Positions 1-11,219 are shown, numbered from the stretch's first letter. The stretch is DNA of 64,000 nucleotides from Thalassobaculum sp. OXR-137 (GCF_034377285.1 NZ_CP139715.1:2340001-2404000); one strand, 5' to 3'. Translations and numbers: made by a program. Notes: generated by a model from the sequence alone, not told the origin.

Positions 1-2
1 TG

Positions 3-743
3 GGTACCAGGGAAGACCGAGACCGCAAACTGCCGACGACACCGGACCCGGTGGGCGGCGAGATCTCGACGCGATCCGAGATCGACGCCTTCCTGTCCAC
101 CGTCCGGTCGATGCCGGCGCAGCCGGGAACCGGCCGGCGCGGACGGCTCGTCTTCGCCCTCGACGCTACCGCCAGCCGGGAGCCGACCTGGGACCGGGCC
201 TGTCACATTCAGGCGGAGATGTTTCACCAGACCGCCGCGCTAGGCGGGCTCGACGTGCAGCTCGTGTTCTATCGCGGCTACGGCGAGTGCAAGGCGTCGA
301 AATGGCATTCTGACCCCAAGGCGCTCGGCAAGGTGATGACCGGCGTGCGCTGCCTCGGCGGCCAGACCCAGATCGCCAAGATCCTCAAGCACGCCATTAA
401 GGAGACCAAGCGCGAGAAGATCGGCGCCCTGATCTTCGTCGGCGACGCGTTCGAGGAGGATATCGACGCGGTCTGTCACGCGGCGGGCGAACTCGGGGTG
501 CTCGGGGTGCCGGTCTTCGCGTTCCACGAGGGCGGCAATCCGGTGGTCGCCCGGGCGTTCAAGCAGATCGCGACGCTGACCCGCGGCGCCTATTGCCCGT
601 TCGATCTGTCCAGCGCCGATCGCCTGAAGGAACTGCTGGCGGCCGTGGCGGTCTATGCGGCCGGGGGGCGGCAGGCGCTGCTGAACTACGGCGCCGGCCG
701 GGGAGAGGCCGTCAGGCTGCTCACCAGCCAGGTCAGGGGCTGA
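3..743 (+). CDS. VWA-domain protein, 5' end probably outside the window
   Basis: The frame is open to the left edge; the first start inside the window is GTG at 51, but the residues before it (DRDRKLP...) look like coding sequence, so the true start is probably at or beyond the edge. Counting from the GTG, a von Willebrand factor A fold begins near residue 32 with a MIDAS-like DATAS motif (D38, T40, S42), a later GQTQ threonine segment and FVGDAFEED, which fits the third metal-ligand loop. The protein has no signal peptide or membrane segment, so it is probably cytoplasmic. It is followed three bases later by a membrane J-domain gene, which suggests co-expression. The family's exact role is unknown; a metal-dependent protein-binding role is inferred from the fold. 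Confidence 0.8.
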   Translation, partial: GTREDRDRKLPTTPDPVGGEISTRSEIDAFLSTVRSMPAQPGTGRRGRLVFALDATASREPTWDRACHIQAEMFHQTAALGGLDVQLVFYRGYGECKASKWHSDPKALGKVMTGVRCLGGQTQIAKILKHAIKETKREKIGALIFVGDAFEEDIDAVCHAAGELGVLGVPVFAFHEGGNPVVARAFKQIATLTRGAYCPFDLSSADRLKELLAAVAVYAAGGRQALLNYGAGRGEAVRLLTSQVRG

Positions 744-746
744 TCG

Positions 747-1457
747 GTGCAATATGTCGTTCTCGGGCTGTGCCTGATCGTCGGCCTCGCGCTGATGGGC
801 CGCTGGCTGCTCAACGCCGAGCCCCGCAAGATCCTGAAGGCGGCGAAGTGGCTGGGCATCGTCCTGGCCGGGGCGCTGGCGATGGTCCTGCTGTTCCGGG
901 GCGGTCTGCAGGGGCTCGCGGCGGCGGTGCCGCCCCTGCTGCTGTTCCTGTTCCGCGGCCGGCGCATCTGGCAGGCGATGCGCAATGCCGCCAAGACGGC
1001 GCGGGGCCCCACGCCGGGTCAGAGCACGGGCGTGCGGACCCGCTGGCTCGCCATGACTCTCGACCACGACACCGGTGCCATGGACGGGGAGGTGCTGCAG
1101 GGTCCTTTCGCCGGCCGATACCTGTCGGAGCTGTCGCCCCAGGAGCTGTCGGCGCTGGCCGACGAACTGGACGGCGACACCGAGTCCCGTCAGGTGTTCG
1201 ATGCATGGCTCAACCGGATGGGTCCAGAGATGTGGGAGCAGGCCGGCGGCGAGCCGCCGCCGGGAGGAGGCGACGAGTCGGCGATGACCGCCGCCCGGGC
1301 GCGCGAAATCCTGGGCGTCGCCGAGGACGCGAACGAGGCGGATATCCGCGAGGCCCATCGGCGGCTGATGCGGGCCAATCACCCGGACCGGGGCGGATCC
1401 TCTTGGCTGGCGACCCAGATCAACCTGGCGAAGGACGTGCTGCTCGGGCAGGGGTGA
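747..1457 (+). CDS. Membrane-anchored J-domain protein (DnaJ/TIM14-like)
   Basis: The start is GTG, three bases after the VWA gene's stop, so the two are probably co-transcribed. The N-terminal 75 residues contain two or three hydrophobic segments (about 3-20, 35-50 and 57-71). The C-terminal 50 residues form a short J domain with the diagnostic HPD motif at 212-214 (ANHPDRGG), followed by the helix [10 protein letters not shown]. This layout, membrane anchor first and J domain at the very end, is that of bacterial relatives of mitochondrial TIM14/Pam18, which stimulate DnaK ATPase at the membrane. The region between (about 90-180) is of unknown function. Whether DnaK is the partner here is inferred from the family. 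Confidence 0.85.
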   Translation: MQYVVLGLCLIVGLALMGRWLLNAEPRKILKAAKWLGIVLAGALAMVLLFRGGLQGLAAAVPPLLLFLFRGRRIWQAMRNAAKTARGPTPGQSTGVRTRWLAMTLDHDTGAMDGEVLQGPFAGRYLSELSPQELSALADELDGDTESRQVFDAWLNRMGPEMWEQAGGEPPPGGGDESAMTAARAREILGVAEDANEADIREAHRRLMRANHPDRGGSSWLATQINLAKDVLLGQG

Positions 1458-1553
1458 GCGGGGTTTGCTTGCGTCGGACCTTGGCATTGCGCGATAACCC
1501 CCCAACTCATAGGCACACCCCCGTCTAACTGATATCCCGATTGTGAGGAGACG

Positions 1554-2423
1554 ATGCCTGTACCCGTCCGCAAGGCCATTTTCCCTGTTGGTGGCCTTGG
1601 AACCCGCTTCCTGCCGGCCACCAAGTCGATGCCGAAGGAAATGCTCACCGTTGTCGACAAGCCGCTGATCCAATACGCGGTCGAGGAAGCGCGCGAGGCC
1701 GGCATCGAGGAACTGATCTTCGTCACGGGCCGCGGCAAGAGTGCCATCGAGGACCACTTCGATGTCGCCTACGAGCTCGAGGATATGCTGACCTCGCGTC
1801 AGAAGAACGATGCGCTGAAGCTGCTCAGCGCCACCATCCCGGCACCGGGCAGCACCGCCTTCACCCGCCAGCAGGAGCCGCTCGGCCTCGGCCACGCGGT
1901 CTGGTGCGGCCGCAACTTCGTCGGCTCCGAGCCGGTGGCCGTCCTGCTCGCCGATGACCTCATTCTGTCCGAACCGGGCTGCCTGAAGCAGATGATCGAG
2001 GCCTATAATCAGGTCGGCGGCAACATGGTCGCCCTGATGGAAGTCGAGCGCGATGCGATCTCCGCCTATGGCGTGGTCACGCCGGGCGAGGTGAACGGCA
2101 ATCTGGTCGAGGTCCGCGGTCTGGTCGAGAAGCCGAAGCCGGAAGAGGCGCCGTCCAATTACGCCGTCATCGGCCGCTACATCCTGCAGCCGAAGGTCTT
2201 CGAGGATCTGGGCCGCATGGAGAAGGGGGCCGGCGGCGAGATCCAGCTCACCGACGCCATGGCCCGCCAGCTCGGCCTGCAGCCCTTCAACGGCGTGCTG
2301 TTCGAGGGCAAGCGCTTCGACTGCGGCAACAAGGTCGGCTTCCTGGAGGCGAACCTCGCGTTCGCGCTGGCACGCGACGATATGCGCGACGACATCAAGT
2401 CGTTCCTGAAAGACTACGTCTGA
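1554..2423 (+). CDS. galU: UTP--glucose-1-phosphate uridylyltransferase
   Basis: GalU makes UDP-glucose from UTP and glucose-1-phosphate in the cytoplasm, feeding surface polysaccharide and UDP-glucuronate synthesis. The 289-residue length is normal. The N-terminus carries the nucleotidyltransferase signature GGLGTRFLPATK at about 13-24 followed by SMPKEMLTVVDKP; further on are GLGHAVW and the metal-binding LLADD. The start ATG is preceded by GAGGAG. The next gene is ugd, which uses its product directly, and then a phosphohexomutase that can supply its substrate, so the three genes form a functional set on one strand. Confidence 0.97.
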   Translation: MPVPVRKAIFPVGGLGTRFLPATKSMPKEMLTVVDKPLIQYAVEEAREAGIEELIFVTGRGKSAIEDHFDVAYELEDMLTSRQKNDALKLLSATIPAPGSTAFTRQQEPLGLGHAVWCGRNFVGSEPVAVLLADDLILSEPGCLKQMIEAYNQVGGNMVALMEVERDAISAYGVVTPGEVNGNLVEVRGLVEKPKPEEAPSNYAVIGRYILQPKVFEDLGRMEKGAGGEIQLTDAMARQLGLQPFNGVLFEGKRFDCGNKVGFLEANLAFALARDDMRDDIKSFLKDYV

Positions 2424-2434
2424 TATCTGCGGTG

Positions 2435-2459
2435 GGCCCGGCGTCCCGCGTCGGGCCCG
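2435..2459 (+). other. GC-rich hairpin between galU and ugd
   Basis: GGGCCCGGCG at 2435-2444 pairs with CGTCGGGCCC at 2450-2459 (10 pairs, one G-U) around a five-base loop. There is no T-run, so it is more likely a processing or partial-attenuation structure than a full intrinsic terminator. Confidence 0.4.
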
Positions 2460-2477
2460 GGGCATGGGGAGACATCG

Positions 2478-3821
2478 ATGCGCATTGCGATGATCGGCAC
2501 GGGCTATGTGGGCCTCGTCACCGGCGCATGCTTTTCCGAGTTCGGCGTGGACGTGGTCTGCGTCGACAAGGATGAGGACAAGATCCGCCGGCTGAAGGCC
2601 GGGGAGATCCCGATCTTCGAGCCCGGCCTGGACGACCTGGTCGCCAACAACGTCCGGGCGGGCCGTCTCTCCTTCACCACGAACCTGGCCGAAGGGATGA
2701 AGGGCTGCGACGCCGTCTTCATCGCCGTCGGCACGCCCAGCCGGCGCGGCGACGGCCATGCCGATCTCAGCTACGTCTACGCCGCCGCGGCGGAGATCGC
2801 CGACAATCTGGACGGCTACACCGTGATCGTGACCAAGTCCACGGTCCCGGTCGGCACCGGACGCGAGGTCGAGCGGATCATCCGCGAGCGCCGGCCCGAC
2901 GGCGATTTCGACGTCTGCTCCAATCCGGAATTCCTGCGCGAGGGTGCTGCGATCAACGACTTCATGCGCCCGGACCGGGTGGTGATCGGCGCCGGCAGCG
3001 ACCGCTCCCGCGAGGTGATGCGCCAGCTCTACCGGCCGCTGTTCCTGATCGAGACCCCGATCGTCTTCACCGAGCTGGAGACGAGCGAGATGATCAAGTA
3101 CGCCGCCAACACCTTCCTGGCGACGAAGATCACCTTCATCAACGAGATCGCCGACCTGTGCGAGCGGGTGGGGGCGGACGTGCACGACGTGGCCAAGGGC
3201 ATCGGCCTCGACGGCCGCATCGGCCGCAAGTTCCTGCACCCGGGTCCCGGCTACGGCGGCTCGTGCTTCCCGAAGGACACCCTGGCGCTGGTCAAGACGG
3301 CCCAGGATTACGGCTCGCCTCTGCGGATCATCGAGACCGTCGTCGACGTGAACGACAAGCGCAAGCGGGCGATGGCCGAGCGCATCGTCGCCGCCTGCGG
3401 CGGGTCGGTCGCCGGCAAGACGGTCGCCCTGCTCGGCCTGACCTTCAAGCCGAACACCGACGACATGCGCGACAGCCCGTCGCTCGACATCGTCCCGGAG
3501 CTGATCAAGGCGGGCGCCACCGTGCGCGGCTACGACCCCGAAGGCATGAACGAGGCGGCCAAGCTGCTGCCCGACATCAAGTACTGTCAGAGCGCCTACG
3601 AGGCGATGGACGGGGCCGACGCCGTCGCCATCGTCACCGAGTGGAACGAGTTCCGCGCCCTCGACATCAACCGGATCAAGACGCTGCTGAAGGCACCGGT
3701 GATGGTCGATCTGCGCAATGTCTACGATCCGCAGGAGATGCGCGCCGCCGGCTTCGCCTATACCTGCATCGGCCGCGGCACCGAGCGTGCCGGCACCGCC
3801 GCCAGTCAAGCCGCGCATTAA
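2478..3821 (+). CDS. ugd: UDP-glucose 6-dehydrogenase
   Basis: Ugd oxidises UDP-glucose twice with NAD+ to UDP-glucuronate. The 447 residues show the N-terminal Rossmann motif GTGYVGLVTGACFSE at 7-21, the substrate motif NPEFLREG, and the catalytic cysteine C263 in GGSCFPKDT, followed by the C-terminal UDP-binding domain (TFKPNTDDMRDSPS). The start is preceded by GGGGAGA. It lies 54 bases after galU, whose product it uses. UDP-glucuronate would serve acidic polysaccharide or lipid modification, but no glycosyltransferases are in the window to say which. Confidence 0.97.
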   Translation: MRIAMIGTGYVGLVTGACFSEFGVDVVCVDKDEDKIRRLKAGEIPIFEPGLDDLVANNVRAGRLSFTTNLAEGMKGCDAVFIAVGTPSRRGDGHADLSYVYAAAAEIADNLDGYTVIVTKSTVPVGTGREVERIIRERRPDGDFDVCSNPEFLREGAAINDFMRPDRVVIGAGSDRSREVMRQLYRPLFLIETPIVFTELETSEMIKYAANTFLATKITFINEIADLCERVGADVHDVAKGIGLDGRIGRKFLHPGPGYGGSCFPKDTLALVKTAQDYGSPLRIIETVVDVNDKRKRAMAERIVAACGGSVAGKTVALLGLTFKPNTDDMRDSPSLDIVPELIKAGATVRGYDPEGMNEAAKLLPDIKYCQSAYEAMDGADAVAIVTEWNEFRALDINRIKTLLKAPVMVDLRNVYDPQEMRAAGFAYTCIGRGTERAGTAASQAAH

Positions 3822-3832
3822 GGCCCGGCGTC

Positions 3833-5230
3833 ATGGCGGAACAGGCGACGGCCTCCCACCGGTTCGACCCGACCATCCTGCGCGAATACGACGTCCGCGG
3901 CGTGATCGGCAGCACCCTGCATGCGGCCGACGCCCAGGCGCTCGGCCGCGCCTTCGGCACCATCGTCGCCGAGAAGGGCGGTCGCCGGGTCGCCGTGGGA
4001 CGCGATGGACGGATCTCCTCGCCGGAGATCGCCGCCGCCACGATCGCCGGCCTGCGGGCCGCCGGGATCGACGTGCTCGATGTGGGCGGCTGCCCCACCC
4101 CGGCCCTGTATTTCGCGGTTCACCATCTGGGGACGGATGGCGGGATCATGATCACCGGCTCGCACAACCCCCCGGATTACAACGGCTTCAAGATGATGCT
4201 GGGAACGGCTCCGTTCTTCGGGGCCGATATCCAGCGGCTGGGCGAGATCGCCGGCACCGGCGGCTTTGCCGCGGGGCAGGGGTCGGTCGAGGCCGCGCCT
4301 GTGCTGGAGGCCTATGTCGCCCGCCTGTTGCAGGACCATCGCGCCGGACGGGATCTGTCGGTGGTCTGGGATTGCGGCAACGGGGCGACCGGCCCCGTGG
4401 TGACCGCGCTGACCGAGGTTCTGCCGGGGACCCACACGGTGCTGTATCCCGAAGTGGACGGGACCTTCCCGAACCATCATCCCGATCCCACGGTCCCGGA
4501 GACGCTGGAGGGGTTGCGGGCGGCGGTGGAGGCGGCCGGCGCCGATCTCGGCATCGCCTTCGACGGCGATGGGGACCGCATCGGGGTGATCGATGAGACC
4601 GGACGGGTAATCTGGGGCGACCAGCTCCTGGCGATCTACGCCACGGAGATCCTGGCCGACGCCCCCGGTGCCACGGTGATCGCCGACGTGAAGGCAAGCC
4701 AGGTGCTGTTCGACCGGGTCGCCGAGCTGGGCGGGGTGCCGCTGATGTGGCGCACCGGCCATTCGCTGATCAAGACCAAGATGGCCGAGACCGGCGCGCC
4801 CCTGGCGGGCGAGATGAGCGGTCACCTGTTCTTCAAGGACCGCTACTACGGGTTCGACGACGCACTCTACGCGGCGGTGCGGCTGTTGGCGCTGGTGGCC
4901 GGATCGGACCGGCCGGTATCGGCCTGGCGGGACGATCTGCCGACCGTGCTGAACACGCCGGAGATCCGCTTCCCCTGTGCCGAAGAGCGCAAGTTCGGGG
5001 CGGTGGCCGAGGTGAAGGCCGCGCTCGCCGGCCGACGCGACGTGTCGGTCAACGACATCGACGGCGTCCGCGTGAGCTCGGACGACGGTTGGTGGCTGCT
5101 GCGCGCCTCGAACACCCAGGATGTGCTTGTGGCCCGCTGCGAGGCGCAGAGCCCGGAAGCTCTCGACCGGCTCAAGGAGCAGGTGCGCGGCGCGGTCCGT
5201 GCCGTCGGACTCGACGTTCCCGACTTCTGA
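3833..5230 (+). CDS. Phosphomannomutase/phosphoglucomutase (AlgC type)
   Basis: This alpha-D-phosphohexomutase moves phosphate between C6 and C1 of mannose or glucose through an active-site phosphoserine. The phosphoserine loop TGSHNPPDYNGFK places S110 as the phosphorylated residue; the metal loop DGDGDRIG, the sugar-specificity loop GEMSGH and the phosphate-binding C-terminus RASNTQD follow in family order. ATG 3833 gives a 465-residue protein of normal size and sits 11 bases after ugd. The open frame continues upstream to 3158, but that part is a shadow of ugd. With galU and ugd it forms a nucleotide-sugar block. Confidence 0.93.
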   Translation: MAEQATASHRFDPTILREYDVRGVIGSTLHAADAQALGRAFGTIVAEKGGRRVAVGRDGRISSPEIAAATIAGLRAAGIDVLDVGGCPTPALYFAVHHLGTDGGIMITGSHNPPDYNGFKMMLGTAPFFGADIQRLGEIAGTGGFAAGQGSVEAAPVLEAYVARLLQDHRAGRDLSVVWDCGNGATGPVVTALTEVLPGTHTVLYPEVDGTFPNHHPDPTVPETLEGLRAAVEAAGADLGIAFDGDGDRIGVIDETGRVIWGDQLLAIYATEILADAPGATVIADVKASQVLFDRVAELGGVPLMWRTGHSLIKTKMAETGAPLAGEMSGHLFFKDRYYGFDDALYAAVRLLALVAGSDRPVSAWRDDLPTVLNTPEIRFPCAEERKFGAVAEVKAALAGRRDVSVNDIDGVRVSSDDGWWLLRASNTQDVLVARCEAQSPEALDRLKEQVRGAVRAVGLDVPDF

Positions 5231-5265
5231 GAGAGAGATCCGGCGAGATTACCCGGCCGGGCGGC

Positions 5266-6510
5266 TCAGCCGCCGGCGGGCACCGGAACGCAGGGCAGTT
5301 TGCGGCGCTTCAGGTCGAGGCAGACCGAGCGGGCGTCCTTCTCCAGCAGGCCGATCAGCCGGGCGCGGTAGATCGGCACGTCGCGGTTGGTCAGCGGCTC
5401 GACCTTGCCCTCGGTCTCGTTCAGCAGGCCCGGCAGCAGGCCGCGGGCGGTGGCGATGGAGCGCTGGGCCCGGACTTCCGTCGAATAGGCGCCGACCTGC
5501 ACGCCCCAGGCACCGGAATCGTCGCGCGACCCGACCTCTTCCTCGGGATTGTCGCCACGGCTGGGCACATCCTCCGGGATCGAGGTGAGGGCGGCGATGA
5601 TCTGCGGAGCCGGCGCGGGCGCCGGGGCCACGGCGGCCGCCATGATGGTCGGCCGGGCGACCGGGAGGGGCGGCTTGAACGAGGCGATGCGGATCTTCTC
5701 CGCCTGTTTGAACCCGTCAGTGAGGATGTTGCGCATATGCGCGTTGCGCTTGCTGCCGGACTCGCCGCCGAACACGACGCCGATCAGCCGCGATCCGTCG
5801 CGCACCACCGAGGCGACCAGGTTGAAGCCCGACGCGTTGATGTAGCCGGTCTTGATTCCGTCCGTGCCCTCGTAGTGGCCGAGCAGCTTGTTGTGGTTGG
5901 TGTAGGTCCGGCCCTTGTAGCTGAAGCTGCGGGTCGAGAACTCACCATAGTAACCCGGGAAGTCGCGCCGGATGGCGATGGCCAGCCGGGCCATGTCGCG
6001 CGCCGTCGTCACCTGGCGGCTGTCGTGCAGGCCGGACGCGTTCATGAAACGGGTGGAGGTCATGCCCAGATCGCGGGCCCGCTCCGTCATGGACACGGCG
6101 AAGCGGTATTCGGTACCGCCGAGCGCCTCGGCCACGGTGACGGCGACGTCGTTCGCCGACTTGGTGACGAGCGCCTTGATGGCGTCGCGGACCTGGATGG
6201 TGTCGCCGTCGCGCAGGCCGAGGCAGGAACAGGCCTGGCCGGCGGCGCGGGCGGAGGCGGTCAGGCGCTGGTTCAGGGAGAGCTTGCCCTTCTCCAGCGC
6301 GTCGAACACCATGTAGAGGGTCATGATCTTGGTGAGCGAGGCCGGATGGCGCTGCTCGTCCGGATGACGGGCGAACAGGACCTTGCCGCTCTCCACGTCG
6401 AGGACGAGGGCCGCGTACTTGGTGGCTGCCATGGCCGGCATGGTGGTCAACCCGGCCAGAAGACCGAGGACAAGGAACGGTATTGCCAATACCTGACCGA
6501 TCCGCCGCAT
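5266..6510 (-). CDS. D-alanyl-D-alanine carboxypeptidase with C-terminal SPOR domain
   Basis: This is a periplasmic class C low-molecular-weight penicillin-binding protein that trims the terminal D-Ala from peptidoglycan stems. ATG 6510 has GGAG upstream and begins a clear signal peptide (cleavage after about A29, AMAA). Active-site motifs are SLTK (S58, K61), SAN (118-120) and KTG (220-222). A linker rich in A and P leads to a C-terminal SPOR-like domain from about residue 335 (GVQVGAYSTEVRAQRS), which binds denuded glycan at septa. Odd points are cysteines at 94 and 96 beside the active-site region and two more near the C-terminus, which could form disulfides. The gene converges with the phosphohexomutase. 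Confidence 0.93.
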   Translation of the reverse strand: MRRIGQVLAIPFLVLGLLAGLTTMPAMAATKYAALVLDVESGKVLFARHPDEQRHPASLTKIMTLYMVFDALEKGKLSLNQRLTASARAAGQACSCLGLRDGDTIQVRDAIKALVTKSANDVAVTVAEALGGTEYRFAVSMTERARDLGMTSTRFMNASGLHDSRQVTTARDMARLAIAIRRDFPGYYGEFSTRSFSYKGRTYTNHNKLLGHYEGTDGIKTGYINASGFNLVASVVRDGSRLIGVVFGGESGSKRNAHMRNILTDGFKQAEKIRIASFKPPLPVARPTIMAAAVAPAPAPAPQIIAALTSIPEDVPSRGDNPEEEVGSRDDSGAWGVQVGAYSTEVRAQRSIATARGLLPGLLNETEGKVEPLTNRDVPIYRARLIGLLEKDARSVCLDLKRRKLPCVPVPAGG

Positions 6511-6698
6511 GCGTGCACTCCATTGCCGTTTGGGCTGGGGCTCGAACGGAACTGGGGTCGACGCTGCGACCACCTAATCAACGAACCCTACCCTAGACGC
6601 TGGATTAGCTTCTGTCCATAACCGATTGATTCAGGTTTACGACTTTGCTGAGGGCTCTCTGTGTTCGGCCAATGGTTTTGGTGCAACGCGGAAGATTA

Positions 6699-6713
6699 TT
6701 GTGCAGTGCACAA
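6699..6713. promoter_or_regulatory. Perfect palindrome, probable PhaR-type operator upstream of the phasin gene
   Basis: TTGTGCA-G-TGCACAA is a perfect 7-bp inverted repeat around one base, just upstream of the phasin promoter. A related element, TTGCGATGCACAA (6759-6771), lies just downstream of the -10 box. PhaR repressors of polyhydroxyalkanoate granule genes bind TTGTGCA/TGCAA-like palindromes, so phasin repression in the absence of polymer is inferred. Confidence 0.6.
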
Positions 6714-6721
6714 AAAATCCC

Positions 6722-6750
6722 TTGACCCGTCCATCGTACTCCCTACATAT
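6722..6750 (+). promoter_or_regulatory. Probable sigma-70 promoter of the phasin gene
   Basis: TTGACC (6722-6727), a 16-17-base spacer and TACATAT (6744-6750) make a good -35/-10 pair about 75 bases before the phasin ATG. It is flanked by palindromic TTGTGCA-type elements at 6699-6713 and 6759-6771. The rest of the 6511-6825 gap must also hold the promoter of the divergent carboxypeptidase gene, which I could not place. Confidence 0.55.
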
Positions 6751-6825
6751 CCGTCATGTTGCGATGCACAATTCCGGATCCCCGTATCCGGGTCGCGACG
6801 CGCATTCGACCGAATGGAGAGAGAA

Positions 6826-7350
6826 ATGACCACCAAGAAAACCACTGCAAGCAGTGCCACGCCGGTCGACGCAGCCGTCGCCGCTGGTAAGGAGACCATG
6901 GAAAAGATGACCAAGCTGACGCACGAAACCGGCCAGAAGAATTTCGAGCAGGCCGTTACCGTCGCCAAGGAGAACATGGAGAAGGCTTCGGCCGCCGCGT
7001 TCAAGGGCTACGACGAGTTCGCCACCTACTCGCAGGCCAACTACGACGCCTTCAACAAGTCCTTCGGCATCATGACCAAGGGTTTCGAGGACGTGTCCAA
7101 GGCCTGGTTCTCCTACACCCAAAGCTCGGTCGATGCCGGCGTCGACTTCTCCAAGAAGGTTATGGGCGCGAAGAGCGTGAACGAGATCGTCGATCTCCAG
7201 AACGACTTCGCCAAGTCCTCCTTCGACAGCTTCGTCGCCGAGAGCACCAAGCTCTCCGAGATGTCCGTGAAGACCGCCAACGAGGCGATCGAGCCGATCA
7301 AGGCCCGCGTCGACGAGACCGTCGTCAGCATCTCGAAGGTCGCCGCCTGA
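6826..7350 (+). CDS. Phasin family protein (polyhydroxyalkanoate granule coat)
   Basis: Phasins coat polyhydroxyalkanoate granules in the cytoplasm. The 174-residue product is almost entirely amphipathic helix, rich in K, A, E, S, F and Y, with the phasin-type core FEQAVTVAKENMEKASAA...GYDEFATYSQANYDAF and a C-terminal helix ending in SISKVAA. ATG 6826 is chosen because GGAGAGAGAA stands just before it; the longer open frame to 6661 runs through the promoter. The gene is alone between strong hairpins and its own promoter, which fits a highly expressed single-gene unit. No PHA synthase or depolymerase is in the window. Confidence 0.9.
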   Translation: MTTKKTTASSATPVDAAVAAGKETMEKMTKLTHETGQKNFEQAVTVAKENMEKASAAAFKGYDEFATYSQANYDAFNKSFGIMTKGFEDVSKAWFSYTQSSVDAGVDFSKKVMGAKSVNEIVDLQNDFAKSSFDSFVAESTKLSEMSVKTANEAIEPIKARVDETVVSISKVAA

Positions 7351-7398
7351 CGGCTGCCCGAGCGCGATGACCGCGCTCGCCGATATCTGTTTCGCATG

Positions 7399-7429
7399 GG
7401 AGGCCCGGTCGGCAATCGACCGGGCCTCC
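7399..7429 (+). terminator. Strong hairpin after the phasin gene
   Basis: GGAGGCCCGGTCG (7399-7411) pairs perfectly with CGACCGGGCCTCC (7417-7429) around GCAAT. A smaller hairpin, GAGCGCG/CGCGCTC, lies just before it near 7360-7378. There is no T-run, but the 13-bp stem is the best candidate terminator for the phasin unit. Confidence 0.6.
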
Positions 7430-7637
7430 GCGCGTTCCGGGCCACCCTTGCAGCGGGGTTTTCGGTCCGGTCTGAAGCGAATTGGTCCGGTTCCCACGGC
7501 ACCCCCTTCCCCCCGGCCGGATGAATCTCATATTCTCCAGAGAGCGGCGGCGCCTGCGCGGTTCGACGGTCGCCCATATCTCGGTGGCCGGCGGTCGCCG
7601 ATCGCCGGGGATATCACCAGACGCCCACGGGTTCAGA

Positions 7638-7964
7638 ATGAGTGACGACGATCGCGGAAACGGGAACGGCACCAACACCGGCGTGGTCGTAAAGACGCGT
7701 CCTAAGACCAAAAAACCGTCGATGTACAAGGTCATCATGCTGAACGACGACTACACGCCGATGGAGTTCGTCGTTCACGTGTTGGAGAGATTCTTTAACA
7801 AGAATCGAGAAGAAGCGACCCGCATCATGCTGCACGTACACCAGCGCGGGGTGGGGGTGTGCGGAGTCTTCACATACGAGGTGGCCGAGACCAAGGTCAC
7901 TCAGGTCATGGACTTCGCGCGTCAGCATCACCATCCTTTGCAGTGCACCTTGGAGAAAGATTGA
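7638..7964 (+). CDS. clpS: ATP-dependent Clp protease adaptor ClpS
   Basis: ClpS delivers N-degron proteins to ClpAP. ATG 7638 gives 108 residues, the usual size with a disordered N-terminal tail of about 30 residues (rich in D, G, N, T) that the family uses to engage ClpA. The core has [17 protein letters not shown], which forms the N-degron pocket, then the ClpA-binding helix and [15 protein letters not shown], ending [12 protein letters not shown]. The open frame extends upstream to 7482, but that part lacks coding character. clpA begins four bases after its stop, so the pair is translationally linked. Confidence 0.95.
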   Translation: MSDDDRGNGNGTNTGVVVKTRPKTKKPSMYKVIMLNDDYTPMEFVVHVLERFFNKNREEATRIMLHVHQRGVGVCGVFTYEVAETKVTQVMDFARQHHHPLQCTLEKD

Positions 7965-7968
7965 CGAC

Positions 7969-10326
<2,358 letters not shown>

Positions 10327-10351
10327 ACCCGGCCTCCATCGTACGAGACCG

Positions 10352-10384
10352 CGGCCCTCTCCCGATCGGGAGGGGGCCGTTTCG
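10352..10384 (+). terminator. Intrinsic terminator of clpS-clpA
   Basis: CGGCCCTCTCCC pairs with GGGAGGGGGCCG (one G-U pair) around GATC, followed by TTTCGATT, 25 bases after the clpA stop. Confidence 0.75.
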
Positions 10385-10400
10385 ATTCAGTCACCCTATC

Positions 10401-10476
10401 CCGTCATCCTGATGCAAATCAGGATCAAGCTCCGTCGACTGTGCACCGCAGGTCCTGACTTGCGTCAGGATGACGG
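10401..10476. repeat. REP-like inverted repeat downstream of clpA
   Basis: Arms 10401-10425 and 10452-10476 are imperfect inverted copies beginning CCGTCATCCTGA. Each arm also holds its own small palindrome (CCTGAT-GCAA-ATCAGG and CCTGAC-TTGC-GTCAGG), so the element can fold as two small hairpins or one long one. It sits between two converging genes, as REP/BIME elements usually do. A second element of different sequence but the same GTCATCC edge is at 40131-40202. Confidence 0.7.
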
Positions 10477-10478
10477 CT

Positions 10479-11219
10479 CTACCGAACCCAGCCGCTTTCC
10501 AGCGCGCTGGCCCAGGCCTTGTTGCCGCGTTCGGCGGCGAGGCGGGACATGGCCATGTTGTCGTAGGGCACCTGCCGGAAGCTGACGGTCCAGCGGCCGC
10601 CCGCCTCCTCCAGGATCGCGTAGGCGGCGTCCGGCGTGCCCGCCTGCATGGTGTGCGGAGTCGGCGGCGTCGGATCCTCGTAGCCGGGGCAGCCCACACT
10701 GCCCGGGTTCACCACCATGCGCCCGTCCGACAGGCGCACCGCCCGTGGGATGTGGCTGTGGGCGCAGAGCAGCAGCGGACAGTCGATCCCGGCCGCCTCC
10801 GCCTCGATGGCCTGCAGCCGGTTCATGGCCATGCCGCCGTCCAGAACCCGCTCCAGCCAGTAGGTGTTGTCGTCGCTCGGCGTGCCGTGACACAGGAAGA
10901 TCCGGTCCTCCACGAGGCGGGTCGCGGGCAGGGCGGACAGCCAGTCCAAATGGGCCTCGGTGAGCTGGCTGTGGGCCCAGCGATCCGACTTTCCCATCTC
11001 CTCCGGCGTCTTCTCCAGGATCCAGCGGTCGTGGTTGCCACGGATGGAGATCATCTCGTTGGCCAGCAGCAGGTCGGCCGTCTTCCCCGCCTCCAGGGGC
11101 GAGCTCAGGTGGTCGCCCAGGTTGACGGTCAGATCGACCCCGATCCGGGCGATATCCGCCAGCACCGCCTCCAGCGCCAGGTGGTTTCCGTGAATATCCG
11201 CGATTGCCGCAATGCGCAT
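10479..11219 (-). CDS. Metallophosphoesterase family protein
   Basis: This 246-residue calcineurin-like phosphoesterase shows the family metal ligands in order: DIHGN (D8, H10), GDH (D36), GNHD (N62, H63) and, further on, the CHG and AHSHI histidine motifs. There is no signal peptide, so it is cytoplasmic. It resembles the YfcE/serine-threonine-phosphatase-like group of small phosphodiesterases, but the substrate cannot be told from the sequence. It lies downstream of, and on the same strand as, the molybdenum cofactor genes with a gap of about 78 bases, so co-transcription is possible but not shown. Confidence 0.88.
   Translation of the reverse strand: MRIAAIADIHGNHLALEAVLADIARIGVDLTVNLGDHLSSPLEAGKTADLLLANEMISIRGNHDRWILEKTPEEMGKSDRWAHSQLTEAHLDWLSALPATRLVEDRIFLCHGTPSDDNTYWLERVLDGGMAMNRLQAIEAEAAGIDCPLLLCAHSHIPRAVRLSDGRMVVNPGSVGCPGYEDPTPPTPHTMQAGTPDAAYAILEEAGGRWTVSFRQVPYDNMAMSRLAAERGNKAWASALESGWVR

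Noticed and set aside
240-3818. 1192-codon open frame on the minus strand opposite VWA, J-domain, galU and ugd
   Set aside because: It has no family features and a composition rich in H, D, G, R and L that is typical of the antisense of G/C-ending codons; four well-recognised genes lie on the other strand.
3158-3832. Upstream extension of the phosphohexomutase frame
   Set aside because: It is a shadow of ugd; the family N-terminus begins at ATG 3833.
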